Source of the DNA: CAWHJB01 sp963698715
GTDB lineage: Bacteria > Chloroflexota > Anaerolineae > Anaerolineales > UBA4823
Assembly (NCBI GenBank): GCA_963698715.1
Contig: CAVORW010000001.1
Location: 434,001 to 498,000, forward strand
Reading direction: 5' to 3'
DNA: 64,000 bases
A program made the position numbers and the translations under genes. Positions 24,313 through 34,080 of the stretch are shown piece by piece. Position 1 is the stretch's first letter, and each line of letters begins with the position of its first letter. A model generated the notes under the pieces. That model searched no databases. It saw only the letters and a list, made by a program, of their open reading frames with translations, and was not told the origin of the DNA.

Positions 24313-26403
24313 CTACTCGCCGGATGCGGCTGCTGGAATGCCCCATAAACGGACGGTGCCATCTGCGGAGCTGCTGTACAGCGCACTGCCATCGCTGGAA
24401 AACGCCAGCCCTGTGATCCGCCCGGCATGGCCTTCCAGCACAGCCAGCTGTTCGCCATCCGGAATGCTCAAGAGTTTGAGATCACCGCTGCTTAAACCAA
24501 CAGCTATGATCTGGTTGTTGGGCGAGAAAGTCAGGCTGCTGGCAGAGCCTTTCGGGCTGCTGGCAGAGCCCTCTAAAGCCCTGACTCGTAGAAGCCAGCC
24601 ATCGGCGACTCGCCAGAGGCGGATTTTATCATCACCGCCGCCGGTTGCCAAATATTGGTTGTCGCCCGAGAATGCTAATGATTCTACCCCAAATGATGGG
24701 ACTGACAACCGCATTGGAGATAATGGTCGTGAGAAATTCCAAACGACGCTTTCTGCCCCGCCCCGCTCCGGACCTGTCCCGCTGGTAAAAAAACTGCTGT
24801 CTGGTGAAAAAGACATGCTGGTGATTTCCAGGGTGTTTCCAGCCAGGTACTGGTGGCGTACTCCATCCGGTAAGCCCAACATATCGATTTGTAATCCGGA
24901 TGCTCGCGCCAGAAGGGTGCTGTCCTTGGAAAAAAGCAGCAGACCAGGCAACTTGCAGCGATCCATTAAACGGGTTTCAGAATTTTTCAAGCTGAACAGA
25001 CGCAGGCCTTCGGACGTACAAACTGCCAAATATTCACCATTGGGTGACAGGGATGGAGTATTCAAGGCGCTTTCGAGCAGGTCAAACCTTTCAATCTGTC
25101 CGTTGAACACATCCCAAACGAACAGGCTGCCTGCATCCATCCCGTAGGCCAGCAACCGGTCGTCTTGCAAGGTTTGGACACCCATCAGGCTGCTGAGGTG
25201 CAGGTTAAACTGTGGTAATTCGAAGGTCACCTCCTCAAGCGGCTCATATTGGGGGTAATCCCACAGGTTGATAGACAGCGGGCTGACAGCCGCCAGGACT
25301 CTGCCGGAGAAAGAAAAAACCAGTTTACCATCAGGGAAGCGAACGCTGACCGAAGAGGTTGTCAGTTCCCAGGAGCGTAAGTTAAATTGCAGCAGCTGCC
25401 CATCTTCGCCGAAGCCTGCCAGGCTGAGGCGATCGGGGGCGATGGCGTGGCTGGCGGGGAACTCCGCAAAGGTTTCAAGTTTGCCATCATGCACAGCCCG
25501 CTGTTCGATTAAGTAACGTCCGGATTGAGGCCGGCGGGTAAGGAAGAAGAGGCTGCCGCCATCCTGGCTGAAATTAAGATATTCCACCAGATTGGTCGCC
25601 TGAAATGTCTGGTGCAATCCGCCTGAATTCAGGTCCCACAGCAGCAATTGATCTTTCTGGAGTCCGTGAGTCAGTAACCGTCGTCCATCTGGCAAGAAAG
25701 AGGCTTGAGTCAGCTGGCCCCCATTGGCGGTCCGCCAGACCAGGCGTTCTTCGGCCAGCAGCCATAACCCCAGTATGCCGCCATGAGCGTTGTTGGCCAG
25801 GTACTTGCCGTCGGGTGAGAATTCGAGCCTATTTGCAGCCGGCATAATGGCATGCTGAAGCTGGTATTCTACCCGCCCGGTTGCCAAATTCCATACCAGA
25901 ATGGCCGGCTGGCTGTATCCAACCGCCAACCTGGCGCCATCGGTGGAGAAGCGCAGCCCTGTAATACCAGATTGAAACGCCTCAGCCAGGGTTCCTTCGA
26001 ATGGACCGGGGAGTTGCGTACCCGCTTGGTCAGACCCGTTTTCGATACCTTGGGGCTGTGGTGTCTGCTCGCCGGGAGGTGGCTCGCTTGGTTCTTCCAG
26101 TCCGGGTGAGGTCCATGGACTTCCCAGGGATAACAGCTTCTGCCCATCCTCCAACCGGTACAAATTGATCTGCTGGGCCAAATCAGCGACTGCCAGTCTC
26201 TGCCCATCTGGGGAAATCTGATAGTTCGCGACATCTTTGATCTGACCGATCAGCTCCTGCGTTTGAGTGCGATACATAAAAAGGCCCAGGGAGCTGTGCA
26301 CAACCCAGACCTGCCCGTCTGCTGCCAGCTGGCGTTGGATGATCGCGCCGCGACCCCATAACCCCATCAGGCGAGAGTTAGCAGCACTCGTGGGCTCAAA
26401 CAA
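24313..26403 (-). CDS. WD40 repeat protein, main part of an interrupted lipoprotein gene
   Basis: A 696-residue run of WD40-type repeats; clear ones are LRFSTDGARLAVGYS, LEFSPDGKYLANN, LAFSGDNQYLATGGGDDKIR and the C-terminal LAFSSDGSALYSSSADGTVR, so a beta-propeller is expected. WD40 proteins act as scaffolds. The frame is continuous with the lipoprotein leader at 26458-26682: an in-frame TAA at 26460-26458 and 18 sense codons separate them. The true product is probably an exported lipoprotein of about 789 residues. Translation from TTG at 26403 without the leader would leave it in the cytoplasm. It follows xdhC in the molybdenum block, though no direct functional link is visible. Confidence 0.8.
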   Translation of the reverse strand: MFEPTSAANSRLMGLWGRGAIIQRQLAADGQVWVVHSSLGLFMYRTQTQELIGQIKDVANYQISPDGQRLAVADLAQQINLYRLEDGQKLLSLGSPWTSPGLEEPSEPPPGEQTPQPQGIENGSDQAGTQLPGPFEGTLAEAFQSGITGLRFSTDGARLAVGYSQPAILVWNLATGRVEYQLQHAIMPAANRLEFSPDGKYLANNAHGGILGLWLLAEERLVWRTANGGQLTQASFLPDGRRLLTHGLQKDQLLLWDLNSGGLHQTFQATNLVEYLNFSQDGGSLFFLTRRPQSGRYLIEQRAVHDGKLETFAEFPASHAIAPDRLSLAGFGEDGQLLQFNLRSWELTTSSVSVRFPDGKLVFSFSGRVLAAVSPLSINLWDYPQYEPLEEVTFELPQFNLHLSSLMGVQTLQDDRLLAYGMDAGSLFVWDVFNGQIERFDLLESALNTPSLSPNGEYLAVCTSEGLRLFSLKNSETRLMDRCKLPGLLLFSKDSTLLARASGLQIDMLGLPDGVRHQYLAGNTLEITSMSFSPDSSFFTSGTGPERGGAESVVWNFSRPLSPMRLSVPSFGVESLAFSGDNQYLATGGGDDKIRLWRVADGWLLRVRALEGSASSPKGSASSLTFSPNNQIIAVGLSSGDLKLLSIPDGEQLAVLEGHAGRITGLAFSSDGSALYSSSADGTVRLWGIPAAASGE

Positions 26404-26457
26404 GATTTCTGGTTTGGGCCGAACAGTCGGTTCAAGTGGACCAGTAAGGGCTGGAGG

Positions 26458-26682
26458 TTAAATCGTGGCGGTTGAGGTTGGCAGCAGGGTCAGGCTTGGA
26501 ATAGGCGTGAGACTGGCCGTAGGGCGGTCAGTTGGGATAGGCGTAGGCTGCCTGGTAGGGCTGGTTAACACGCTGGCCGTCTGGCTGGGCGTACCGGTTG
26601 GCGAGGCTGGCTTCGACGAACAACCGCCCAGAAGCAGGGAAGAGACAAGAAATGTAAGTAAGCAACCAGATACGCTCTTCAC
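26458..26682 (-). CDS. Lipoprotein leader and linker, cut off from the WD40 domain by an in-frame TAA
   Basis: The 74 residues have a lipoprotein signal (LLTFLVSSLLLGGCSS, lipobox cysteine at residue 21) and a Thr/Pro/Ser-rich linker of the kind that joins a lipid anchor to an outer domain. The frame ends at TAA in the context ACG ATT TAA CCT. The codons after it stay in the same frame as the WD40 protein at 24313-26403. CAA to TAA would be a single transition, so the gene may carry a nonsense mutation or a consensus error. It begins seven bases after xdhC. Confidence 0.75.
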   Translation of the reverse strand: MKSVSGCLLTFLVSSLLLGGCSSKPASPTGTPSQTASVLTSPTRQPTPIPTDRPTASLTPIPSLTLLPTSTATI

Positions 26683-26689
26683 GTTTCAA

Positions 26690-27478
26690 TCAGGACGACA
26701 TCACGGCACCATCGCCGCCCTGGCGAAGCATGATGATCTCTGCCAGAATACTCACGGCAATTTCTTCAGGGGTTTCAGCATTCAGCTCCAGGCCGATTGG
26801 AGAGCGGACCCGATCGATTTTCTCGGCTGGGAGGCCCTGAGCCAGCAGCTGGCTGCGGGTGGTGGACCAGCGCCGCTTGGAGCCGATCAAACCGATGTAG
26901 CCAGCCGGGCTATCCAATAGAGCCGGCAAGCCCACGATATCGACATTTACACCCCGGGTCGTGAGCACCAGATAGGTCCAGGGTGTGATCTTGAGATGCT
27001 CGGGTAGTTCGGCCATCGGCGTGGGAATATACTGGTCTGCGCCCGGGACGGCTTCTTCATTACAGAAATCCGGGCGATCGTCGTTGACAGCCACCCGAAA
27101 GCCCAGCCATTTCGCCAGATATGCCACAGCCTTGCCCACGTGCCCGCTGCCGATCACAACCAGGGTAGGTTTGGGTAATATCGGTTCCACATACACCTCC
27201 ACCTGTCCACCACATACACCCGGATCACCTCGTGAGGGATCTGCCATTTGATATTCGAGAAATTTCGGCAGCCCCTTCCGAATCGCCTCCAGGGCTTCCC
27301 GGATCACCCGGCTTTCCAATTCTCCCCCGCCAACTGTTCCAATAAAAGCCCCGTCAGGATATACCAGCATCTTGCTGCTGGTGTGGCGAGGTGTCGAACC
27401 TTGACTGCGGACAATCGTACAAAGAGCCCCAGCTTCATTCAGTTCTTCAAGTTTAGTGATCGCTCGAAAAATAGACAT
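26690..27478 (-). CDS. xdhC: XdhC/CoxF-family molybdenum cofactor maturation protein
   Basis: XdhC proteins bind the molybdenum cofactor, support its sulfuration and hand it to the hydroxylase. The 262 residues show the N-terminal RSQGSTPRHTSSKMLV, GTVGGGELE and VCGGQVEVYVEP, then a Rossmann region VVIGSGHVGKAVAYLAKW, and the C-terminal IGSKRR with SPIGLELNAETPEEIAVSIL, all standard. It lies between the pyrophosphatase gene (gap 3 bases) and the WD40 lipoprotein (gap 7 bases). It probably serves both hydroxylases encoded in the window. Confidence 0.92.
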   Translation of the reverse strand: MSIFRAITKLEELNEAGALCTIVRSQGSTPRHTSSKMLVYPDGAFIGTVGGGELESRVIREALEAIRKGLPKFLEYQMADPSRGDPGVCGGQVEVYVEPILPKPTLVVIGSGHVGKAVAYLAKWLGFRVAVNDDRPDFCNEEAVPGADQYIPTPMAELPEHLKITPWTYLVLTTRGVNVDIVGLPALLDSPAGYIGLIGSKRRWSTTRSQLLAQGLPAEKIDRVRSPIGLELNAETPEEIAVSILAEIIMLRQGGDGAVMSS

Positions 27479-27481
27479 CTT

Positions 27482-28834
27482 TTACCCTTCCAATAAACCC
27501 AAAACGACAGGTAATAATTGTTTTTTACGGGAGACCACACGCTCTGCCAGACGGGTGCCATCTGGCTGCAAGGGGTAGGGCAGATCGCTCAGGGCGGGCG
27601 GTTCATTGCTGAGAATCAACCGGCTGGAATTGCGAACTACATCGGTGATCATCAGCATCGCGAAATCCAGGGCGCGCCGCTCTCTCAAATCGGTTAATGC
27701 AGATGCCAGGTTTCCCAGGTGATCTTTGAGCTGCATCATATCGGTCACCTCAACCTGGGCGATTGCGAAGCGCAGCCCACCGGCATCGTACAATTTCAGG
27801 TCTGTGCTGACAATTTCAGCAGGGTCTCGGGTGGAAAGGCCGGCTCCGGCACGCAAGACCTGCTCGCCATAAGATTGAATAGTTTCGCCTGCCAGCGGGC
27901 CACTGGGAGTGAATGCCCAGCGAGCCAGGCGTTCAGCTGCCCGGTGATCGCGTGGGGTGGTTGTAGGTGAGGTTAAGATCAATGTGTCGGATAACAAACC
28001 AGACATCAGCAGTCCCGCCAGGGCGGGAGGTGGGCGCAAGCCGGCATCTTCTATCCGTTCGGATACAAGAGTGCTGGTACTCCCGACCACGTCTACAGAA
28101 AACCGGATCGGGGTATGAGTCGACGGATTTCCAAGCCGGTGATGATCCAGTATCTCGATCAGCTCAGCTTCTTCCAGCGCGCCGATCGCCTGGCGAGGCT
28201 CGTTATGATCTACCAGGATCAGGCGCATGCGGGGAGGGTTGAGCACGTCTCGCTGGCGGCAGACTCCCAGATAGAGCCCAGCCTCATCCACCACCCAGAA
28301 GTCATCCCCCTCTTCCCGCAGGATGCGGTTGATCGAGTCGCGAATCCTGGCCCCAGACTGAAATTTTGGGATATCCGTCCGGCAGGCATCCTTGCTGGGC
28401 AGGTCCAAGATTTCGCCGATACTTGCCTGCTGCCGGCGAGGGCGTGGACCAACCAGCTGGCTGAGCAGCGCAAACAGCCCGACTCCGTTTACCAGACCGT
28501 AAGGGGTGCCATCCGGATTGACGACTGGGGCTACACCCCAGGTCCGGCTGGCAATTGCCCAGGCTTCACGCAGCGGCTTTTCCGGATTGGTTACATCCAG
28601 CCTGCGGGTGACCGATTCAAAACGCGGGGAAGCATCGTTGAGCAGCAGGGGCGGTTCCAGATCCAGGCGTTTCAGTACCCAGACAGTTTGCGGGTTGAGT
28701 GCCCCGGCTCTGGCAGCAATGACATCTTCATCATCACGTTCACGCAGCAGCCAGGCATAGCCCATGGCCGAGGCGATCGAATCGGTATCAGGATTGACAT
28801 GGCCAATCACAAACGTGCGGTTGGTTACTTGCAT
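27482..28834 (-). CDS. ppaC: Manganese-dependent inorganic pyrophosphatase with CBS domains
   Basis: A family II (DHH) pyrophosphatase of 450 residues from ATG 28834. The metal-binding motifs are GHVNPDTDSIASAMGY at the N-terminus, LVDHNEP and the DHH motif in EILDHHRLG; the C-terminal DHHA2 domain ends RKKQLLPVVLGLLEG. Between them, residues about 70-230 form a pair of CBS-like modules (EKPLREAWAIASRTWGVAPV and RIRDSINRILREEGDD), which in CBS-pyrophosphatases bind adenine nucleotides and control activity. Start 28834 is preferred over ATG 28873 because AGGG lies six bases before it. It removes pyrophosphate; the CBS part suggests feedback by energy charge. Confidence 0.9.
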   Translation of the reverse strand: MQVTNRTFVIGHVNPDTDSIASAMGYAWLLRERDDEDVIAARAGALNPQTVWVLKRLDLEPPLLLNDASPRFESVTRRLDVTNPEKPLREAWAIASRTWGVAPVVNPDGTPYGLVNGVGLFALLSQLVGPRPRRQQASIGEILDLPSKDACRTDIPKFQSGARIRDSINRILREEGDDFWVVDEAGLYLGVCRQRDVLNPPRMRLILVDHNEPRQAIGALEEAELIEILDHHRLGNPSTHTPIRFSVDVVGSTSTLVSERIEDAGLRPPPALAGLLMSGLLSDTLILTSPTTTPRDHRAAERLARWAFTPSGPLAGETIQSYGEQVLRAGAGLSTRDPAEIVSTDLKLYDAGGLRFAIAQVEVTDMMQLKDHLGNLASALTDLRERRALDFAMLMITDVVRNSSRLILSNEPPALSDLPYPLQPDGTRLAERVVSRKKQLLPVVLGLLEG

Positions 28835-28935
28835 ATGATCCCTATATTTGAGCTCCCTTATTGGCATCCTCACATTCGCGGCAGATTATGACCCTGAATG
28901 TGACCATGCTAAGTGATTAAGTCTCGTGGTCAGTG

Positions 28936-29889
28936 CTAGAGCCGGCCCGGCTCGCTGCGACCTGCCGGCTTGTGCTTCTGATCTCCAGGTTCACCTTCAA
29001 CAGCGTAATTATAAAATCGCTGAGTCGGGTAAGCGAAATCGATCGTGGGGTGCAGAGCAAATTCTTCCAGGATGGATTCCCAAATATCCATGCTGGTGGT
29101 TCGCCGCTGGCGAGGCTCGCACAAATAGCGGATCGTCAGCATGACTCCACTGTCGAGCACGCTGGTATAGACAATCGAGGTCAGCGTGCCGTACTGCAGC
29201 ATATATTGTTTGGAGGCCTGTTTAAAGCTGGCTTCGGCCTCCTGATCGATATGGGCGGTGTGATCGTGGGCGATGCGGTCCAAAATCTTTTTGGCTTGCC
29301 GCCAATCACTTTCAAAAGTGACCAGGACCGGGATCTCATTCCAGATATAACGCGACCCTTTGGTGTAGTTGGCCAGCACATTGTTGAACACCATTCCGTT
29401 TGGGACGTGCAGCACCCTGCCGGTGCTCTGGTCTGCCGCCACCCAATTGCCGATCTCCATCAGGGTGAATTGGAAAATCCGCTGGTCGATCACATCTCCG
29501 GCAAAGCCGCCGATCTGGATCCGGTCACCAACCTCAAAGGGCCGACGCAGCAGGATAAAGGCCCAACCAATCATATCTGTAATCGGGTCTTTCAGCGCCA
29601 CAGCCAGCCCGGCTGAGAGCAGCCCCAAATAGGTAGCCAGGGATTGCAAACCCTGGAACCAGATGGGCCAGATGACGATGATTCCCAGAGCAAAGGCTGC
29701 GTAGGTTGTAATCTTCTGCCATTGGAACCGGACCCTCGCATCCTTTATACGCTGGACAACAGCCTGGTTGACAATCAGGCGTACCAGCCACAGCACAAGC
29801 ACAGCTGCCAGGGATTCCAGGAGCTTGCCGGCCAGCACCTGGTTCACTCCCAGGACTGCTACCAGCCAGCTGATGATGCTGTCAAACAA
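28936..29889 (-). CDS. Small-conductance mechanosensitive channel family protein
   Basis: The 317 residues begin with three hydrophobic helices (LAAVLVLWLVRLIVN, ITTYAAFALGIIVIWPIWF, LGLLSAGLAVALKDPITDMI); the third is the glycine/alanine-rich pore helix of MscS. The beta domain follows (RRPFEVGDRIQIGGFAGDV, LHVPNGMVFNNVLANYT), then a C-terminal alpha/beta cage. MscS opens on membrane tension to release solutes in osmotic downshock. The ending EGEPGDQKHKPAGRSEPGRL is a charged, probably flexible tail. It follows the 2Fe-2S/Mo subunit with a 48-base gap. Confidence 0.9.
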   Translation of the reverse strand: MFDSIISWLVAVLGVNQVLAGKLLESLAAVLVLWLVRLIVNQAVVQRIKDARVRFQWQKITTYAAFALGIIVIWPIWFQGLQSLATYLGLLSAGLAVALKDPITDMIGWAFILLRRPFEVGDRIQIGGFAGDVIDQRIFQFTLMEIGNWVAADQSTGRVLHVPNGMVFNNVLANYTKGSRYIWNEIPVLVTFESDWRQAKKILDRIAHDHTAHIDQEAEASFKQASKQYMLQYGTLTSIVYTSVLDSGVMLTIRYLCEPRQRRTTSMDIWESILEEFALHPTIDFAYPTQRFYNYAVEGEPGDQKHKPAGRSEPGRL

Positions 29890-29937
29890 TCAAATATCCT
29901 CCAAACACCCTCAACCTTTGAGTGCGGGTTTGAAAAC

Positions 29938-32900
29938 TCAGGCCGCGGTTAATGATCGCCAGACTTTTTCCGGCAGGACTGGATTCTGGTCAATCTGGGC
30001 GCCGCAGGCATCTAGAACTGCATTGCCAACTGCCGGTGCGACCCCATCCATGGGAATTTCGGCGACCGCCTTGACCCCATACGGATGGGATGGTTCAAAA
30101 GTCTCGACAAAGATCGTTTCGAGTTCGGGCATTTCGTTAGCCTGGAAGATATGATAATCTCGCAGATCCCGCTCACGCGCCCGGCCTAGGTCATCATACA
30201 CCATTTCTTCACAAACCGCGTATCCCAGGGCCTGGGTCATGCCGCCCTCGATCTGTCCGGAAGCCGTGATCGGGTTGACAATCACACCTGAATCGACCGC
30301 CATCACCAGTTTATCCACCACAACCTGTCCCGTCTGGATGTCGACCGTTACCTCGGCAAATTGGGCCGCGAATGGCGGTGGCGAGACGGGGGACATATAA
30401 GAAGCGGTTGCCATAATCTGTTCCTGGTTCTCATGGTGCAGGGCGTTTAAGCCGATCTCGGCCATACTGAGTTTGCGGCCATCGGGTGCAATGGCCTGGC
30501 GGTTGGAGAGGACCACTTTTTCTGCCAGCACCATTGGATTGGGCGGCTCACCCTCAGCGCTCTGGGCGTTGAACATGTCGGCAGCCCGCAGTCGAATCCG
30601 CCCGGCAACTTTCTCAGCTGCGTGCACCGCCGCGGCTCCGGAGATGTAGGTTGTGCTGGAGGCATATGCGCCTTTGTCAAAGGGTGTAAAGTCGGTGTCG
30701 GAAGAATATACAAGGATGTCTTCTGTCGGAACACCCAGCGTTTCGGCTGCCATTTGAGCCAATACCGTGTCGGAACCGGTGCCGAGATCGGTGGCCCCGA
30801 CCAGGAGATTGAAAGAGCCATCATCGTTCATTTTGAGGCTGGCCCCGCCCATATCCAGGTAAGGGATGGCTGTGCCTTGCATCACCATTGCCACTCCGAT
30901 CCCTTTGCGAAGGTAAGGGTGCGGTTTGCCGGTCGCGTCGGCCATCTGGCGCCAGTGGGGGTTGTTAGATTTCTGGTCCCAGCCGATTGCGGCTTTCCCT
31001 TGCTGGACGCATTGTTCCAGGGCGTTGGTTTCAATCGTCTCTGGGCGAGGTTCGCGGCCTTCGCTCCAGGCTGTGCTGAAGGGGTGCAGCTCCCCGGAGC
31101 GCAGGGCGTTTTTAAGCCGAAATTCGAGCGGGTCGAGACCCAGGGCGCGGGAAATTTTTTCCATGTGGCGCTCCACCGGCCAGTAGCCCTGCGGCACGCC
31201 GTAACCCCGGTAAGCGCCAGCCGGCGGGGTGTTGGTATACACCACATCTGCGTAGAACCGAATATTGGGAGACTTTCGGTAAAGTCCGTCGCCAACGTAC
31301 AAAGCCATCGATTTATGACCGGTATTTCCGGTGACCGTCAGGCCGTGGCAGCCGTACGCGCCAGTATCGCTCAATGTAACCATGGAATTGGCTGTCATCG
31401 TGCCATCCTGCTTCACACCGGTCTTCATGCGGATCCGCATTGGGTGGCGGGACCGAGCTGCGATGAACTCTTCCTCCCGGGTATATTCGTATAAAACCGG
31501 CTGGCCTGTAGCGATGGTCAGGTGAGCGGCTACGTCTTCGATTAAAATTTCCTGCTTGCCCCCAAAGCCGCCGCCGATACGCGGCTTTATTACACGGATG
31601 CGTTTGACGGGCAGGTTGAGCACTGGGGCCAAAATCCTGCGGATATGGAAAGGCACCTGGGTGCTGGTCCGGATCACCAGGCGGTCATCCTCATCCCAAT
31701 ATGTGATGACCACGTGCGGCTCGATATGAGCCTGCTGTACTTTGGGGACTTGGTAATCGGCTTCGAAGATATGGTCTGCTTCGGCAAAGCCTTTTTCAAC
31801 ATCCCCGATATCGATTCGAATTTCAGCTGCCAGATTGCGCTTGGGATTCGAGTCGGCAAAATTGACGAATTCCGGTTCATCGTGGATGATAGGCGCACCT
31901 GGCTGCATCGCAAAACCTGGATCGAGTACGGGTGGCAAGGTTTCGTACTCTACTTCGATCAGTTTGAGAGCCTGTTCGGCAATCTCCACCGTCTCGGCTG
32001 CGACAAAGGCTACCCGATCGCCGACAAAGCGGACTTTTCGGTCGAGCGAAAATGTGTCCAGCGGGCCGGGAATTGGATCGGATTGGCCGGCTGTGGAGTA
32101 AATTACTCGGGGTAAATCCTGGTGGGTCAGAACGGCTGCCACGCCTGGCAGCGCCCGGGCCTGGCTGGCATCAATATTCTTAATCAATGCATGAGCTACC
32201 GGGCTGAAGAGGACTTTGGCATACAATAGCCCGCGGCGTTCGAAATCGGCTGTGAAAGCAGGTTTGCCCTGCACCAGCTTGACCGCGTCTACTTTCGGCT
32301 CTGGTTTGCCGACCTGCTGGTAGCCGGCTGTTTGCTGGGTCACCTGGATCTGAGGCATCACCTGTTTGAGAGTGGTTATGCCGCTTCCGGCAGGGGTTCC
32401 AACGGGACCGCCAGGCTGCTCGTCCGGCAGCCAATCTGCGGGCGCAGGAATGGGCGGCTGGCCCGGCTCCCCGGCGATCGGTCCCAATTGCTCGCCGCGC
32501 AGCAGTGCTGCGGCCCGCAGCACTGCCTGCACCGGTTTCAAGTAGCCAGTGCAGCGGCACAGTACGCCAGAGAGGGCTTCTCGCACTTCCGCCTCGCTCG
32601 GGTTTGAGTTGCGGTCCAGCAGTTCTTTGGCTGCCAAGATCTGAGCGGGGGTACAGTAGCCGCACTGAATAGCGCCACTCTCCACAAAAGTCTGTTGGAG
32701 TGGGTGTAGCCCGGGTGTGAGCTTCCACCCCTGTTCAGGGTGCTCTCCAATCGCCTCAACCGTTTGAATGTGATGGCCTTCTGCCTGAGCTGCCAGCATG
32801 ACGCAGGTGTTGACTGGTTTGCCATCCAGCAGCACCGCACAAGCGCCGCATTCTCCGGTTTCGCAGCCATGCTTGACGCTGAAATATCCCTGGGCTCGCA

Positions 32901-32976
32901 GCACTTTCAGCAAGCTGTCACCGGGTTGAATTTGAAGCTCATGAATTTTGTCATTTACCTGTAACGTAATTTTCAT
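29938..32976 (-). CDS. Xanthine dehydrogenase family, 2Fe-2S domain fused to molybdopterin subunit
   Basis: A 1012-residue protein. Residues 1-165 carry two [2Fe-2S] clusters: CETGECGACAVLLDG, IQCGYCTPAQI and CRCTGYLKP. A 50-residue Pro/Gly-rich linker follows, then the Mo domain from about residue 215 (KPAFTADFERRGLLYAKV), with IGGGFGGKQEILIED, GAYRGYGVPQGY and, near the end, GVKAVAEIPMDGVAP holding the catalytic Glu. It lacks an FAD domain; the 258-aa FAD subunit at 37087-37863 completes it. The reaction is hydroxylation of an aldehyde or N-heterocycle with electrons leaving through 2Fe-2S and FAD. Substrate unknown. Confidence 0.92.
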   Translation of the reverse strand: MKITLQVNDKIHELQIQPGDSLLKVLRAQGYFSVKHGCETGECGACAVLLDGKPVNTCVMLAAQAEGHHIQTVEAIGEHPEQGWKLTPGLHPLQQTFVESGAIQCGYCTPAQILAAKELLDRNSNPSEAEVREALSGVLCRCTGYLKPVQAVLRAAALLRGEQLGPIAGEPGQPPIPAPADWLPDEQPGGPVGTPAGSGITTLKQVMPQIQVTQQTAGYQQVGKPEPKVDAVKLVQGKPAFTADFERRGLLYAKVLFSPVAHALIKNIDASQARALPGVAAVLTHQDLPRVIYSTAGQSDPIPGPLDTFSLDRKVRFVGDRVAFVAAETVEIAEQALKLIEVEYETLPPVLDPGFAMQPGAPIIHDEPEFVNFADSNPKRNLAAEIRIDIGDVEKGFAEADHIFEADYQVPKVQQAHIEPHVVITYWDEDDRLVIRTSTQVPFHIRRILAPVLNLPVKRIRVIKPRIGGGFGGKQEILIEDVAAHLTIATGQPVLYEYTREEEFIAARSRHPMRIRMKTGVKQDGTMTANSMVTLSDTGAYGCHGLTVTGNTGHKSMALYVGDGLYRKSPNIRFYADVVYTNTPPAGAYRGYGVPQGYWPVERHMEKISRALGLDPLEFRLKNALRSGELHPFSTAWSEGREPRPETIETNALEQCVQQGKAAIGWDQKSNNPHWRQMADATGKPHPYLRKGIGVAMVMQGTAIPYLDMGGASLKMNDDGSFNLLVGATDLGTGSDTVLAQMAAETLGVPTEDILVYSSDTDFTPFDKGAYASSTTYISGAAAVHAAEKVAGRIRLRAADMFNAQSAEGEPPNPMVLAEKVVLSNRQAIAPDGRKLSMAEIGLNALHHENQEQIMATASYMSPVSPPPFAAQFAEVTVDIQTGQVVVDKLVMAVDSGVIVNPITASGQIEGGMTQALGYAVCEEMVYDDLGRARERDLRDYHIFQANEMPELETIFVETFEPSHPYGVKAVAEIPMDGVAPAVGNAVLDACGAQIDQNPVLPEKVWRSLTAA

Positions 32977-33135
32977 GCATGACCTCTCTTTTAAATCTTT
33001 GGTTGAGTATCTATCTGAAAACTCAAGAGGCTGGATCGTTCTTGCAGCTTGTAGCTAGCAGGCCAACAATTTCAAAATTTATCTTCGCAACCTTCTTCAG
33101 GAGCCTGGCCAAGCCAAAACCGCACCTCTCGAAGA

Positions 33136-34080
33136 TCAGGGGCTTAGAAAACCACTTTCAATCAAGCTACGTTTCTCGGCCTCCATCTGTGTCAGCCGGT
33201 CGTCAATGATTGTCCGCTGACTGTTCAATTCGCGCAGCAAGGCATGGACCTTGGCAATCATCTGGCGCGTGTTTTCCAGGGAGCGATCGATTTTTGATTG
33301 GACGATCCAATCGAAGATTAATCCATCCAGGAAGAAATCTGCGAAGGTTTCAAATCCGTCAAGTCCAGTCAGAATCTCCCGGGAGAGAGCATCGATGTCG
33401 GCTAGTTCGCGGCGAAAACGCCGCAGCAGCTCCTGGACTTGATAGGCTTCCGCTCGGGCATCATCGATGCGGGAATGTTTGACAGCGGTTGTCAGCAAAC
33501 CGCCGCCCAGCAAGTCCCAGACACCCCAGTTGCTGGCGCTTTGCATGGCGTCCCGCACTCGCTTCAACCCACTAATCGCCTGCTCGCCGGCCTGAATGGC
33601 TTCTGCCATCTCCTGCCGCTTCAATCGCACCTCACCTATTTTTTCACTCAAGGCCACCAGCTTCTGAGCGGTTTCTGGCTGATTTGCCAGCAGTTCTTCT
33701 TTTTGTTTCAGCAACTTCGTGTAGCGCTGTTCGGCCTCTGCCAGGCGTTCCAGACGAGCCTCTAAATCGGCTGTCTCAGCCAGCAGTGCATTCACCGAAA
33801 ACTGGCGCCGGGCATATTTCAAACGGGCTGCCAGGTATTCCTGGCGTTCTTTTTGTTCCTGCTCTTCTTTTGAGCCTAATATGGTGTAGAACAGGCCCAT
33901 CAGGCTGAGACCTTCTAGCTTCTGCACGTCCTGCTGTTCTTTCTGAAGCTCTTCTTCCAGGCTTTTGAGCGCCTGGCGCTCATTAACCAAACTCTGGCGA
34001 GCGCCAACCAGCTGCCTCCTGAGCCGGCGCGCTTCGCCAAGCTGCTCCTTGGCCTGCTGGATTTCCTGATCGATCCTCAC
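33136..34080 (-). CDS. Coiled-coil protein, unknown function
   Basis: The 314 residues are almost all helical and rich in Glu, Gln, Arg and Lys. The first 70 residues (QEIQQAKEQLGEARRLRRQL) and residues 75-170 (ARLERLAEAEQRYTKLLKQK) have the heptad look of coiled coils. The middle has a glycine-rich turn, WGVWDLLGGGLLTTAVKHS, which could be a short membrane or hinge contact. I know of no domain. It starts GTG at 34080, overlapping the stop of the M16C protease by four bases (GTGA), so the two are translationally coupled and may act together. Confidence 0.6.
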   Translation of the reverse strand: MRIDQEIQQAKEQLGEARRLRRQLVGARQSLVNERQALKSLEEELQKEQQDVQKLEGLSLMGLFYTILGSKEEQEQKERQEYLAARLKYARRQFSVNALLAETADLEARLERLAEAEQRYTKLLKQKEELLANQPETAQKLVALSEKIGEVRLKRQEMAEAIQAGEQAISGLKRVRDAMQSASNWGVWDLLGGGLLTTAVKHSRIDDARAEAYQVQELLRRFRRELADIDALSREILTGLDGFETFADFFLDGLIFDWIVQSKIDRSLENTRQMIAKVHALLRELNSQRTIIDDRLTQMEAEKRSLIESGFLSP

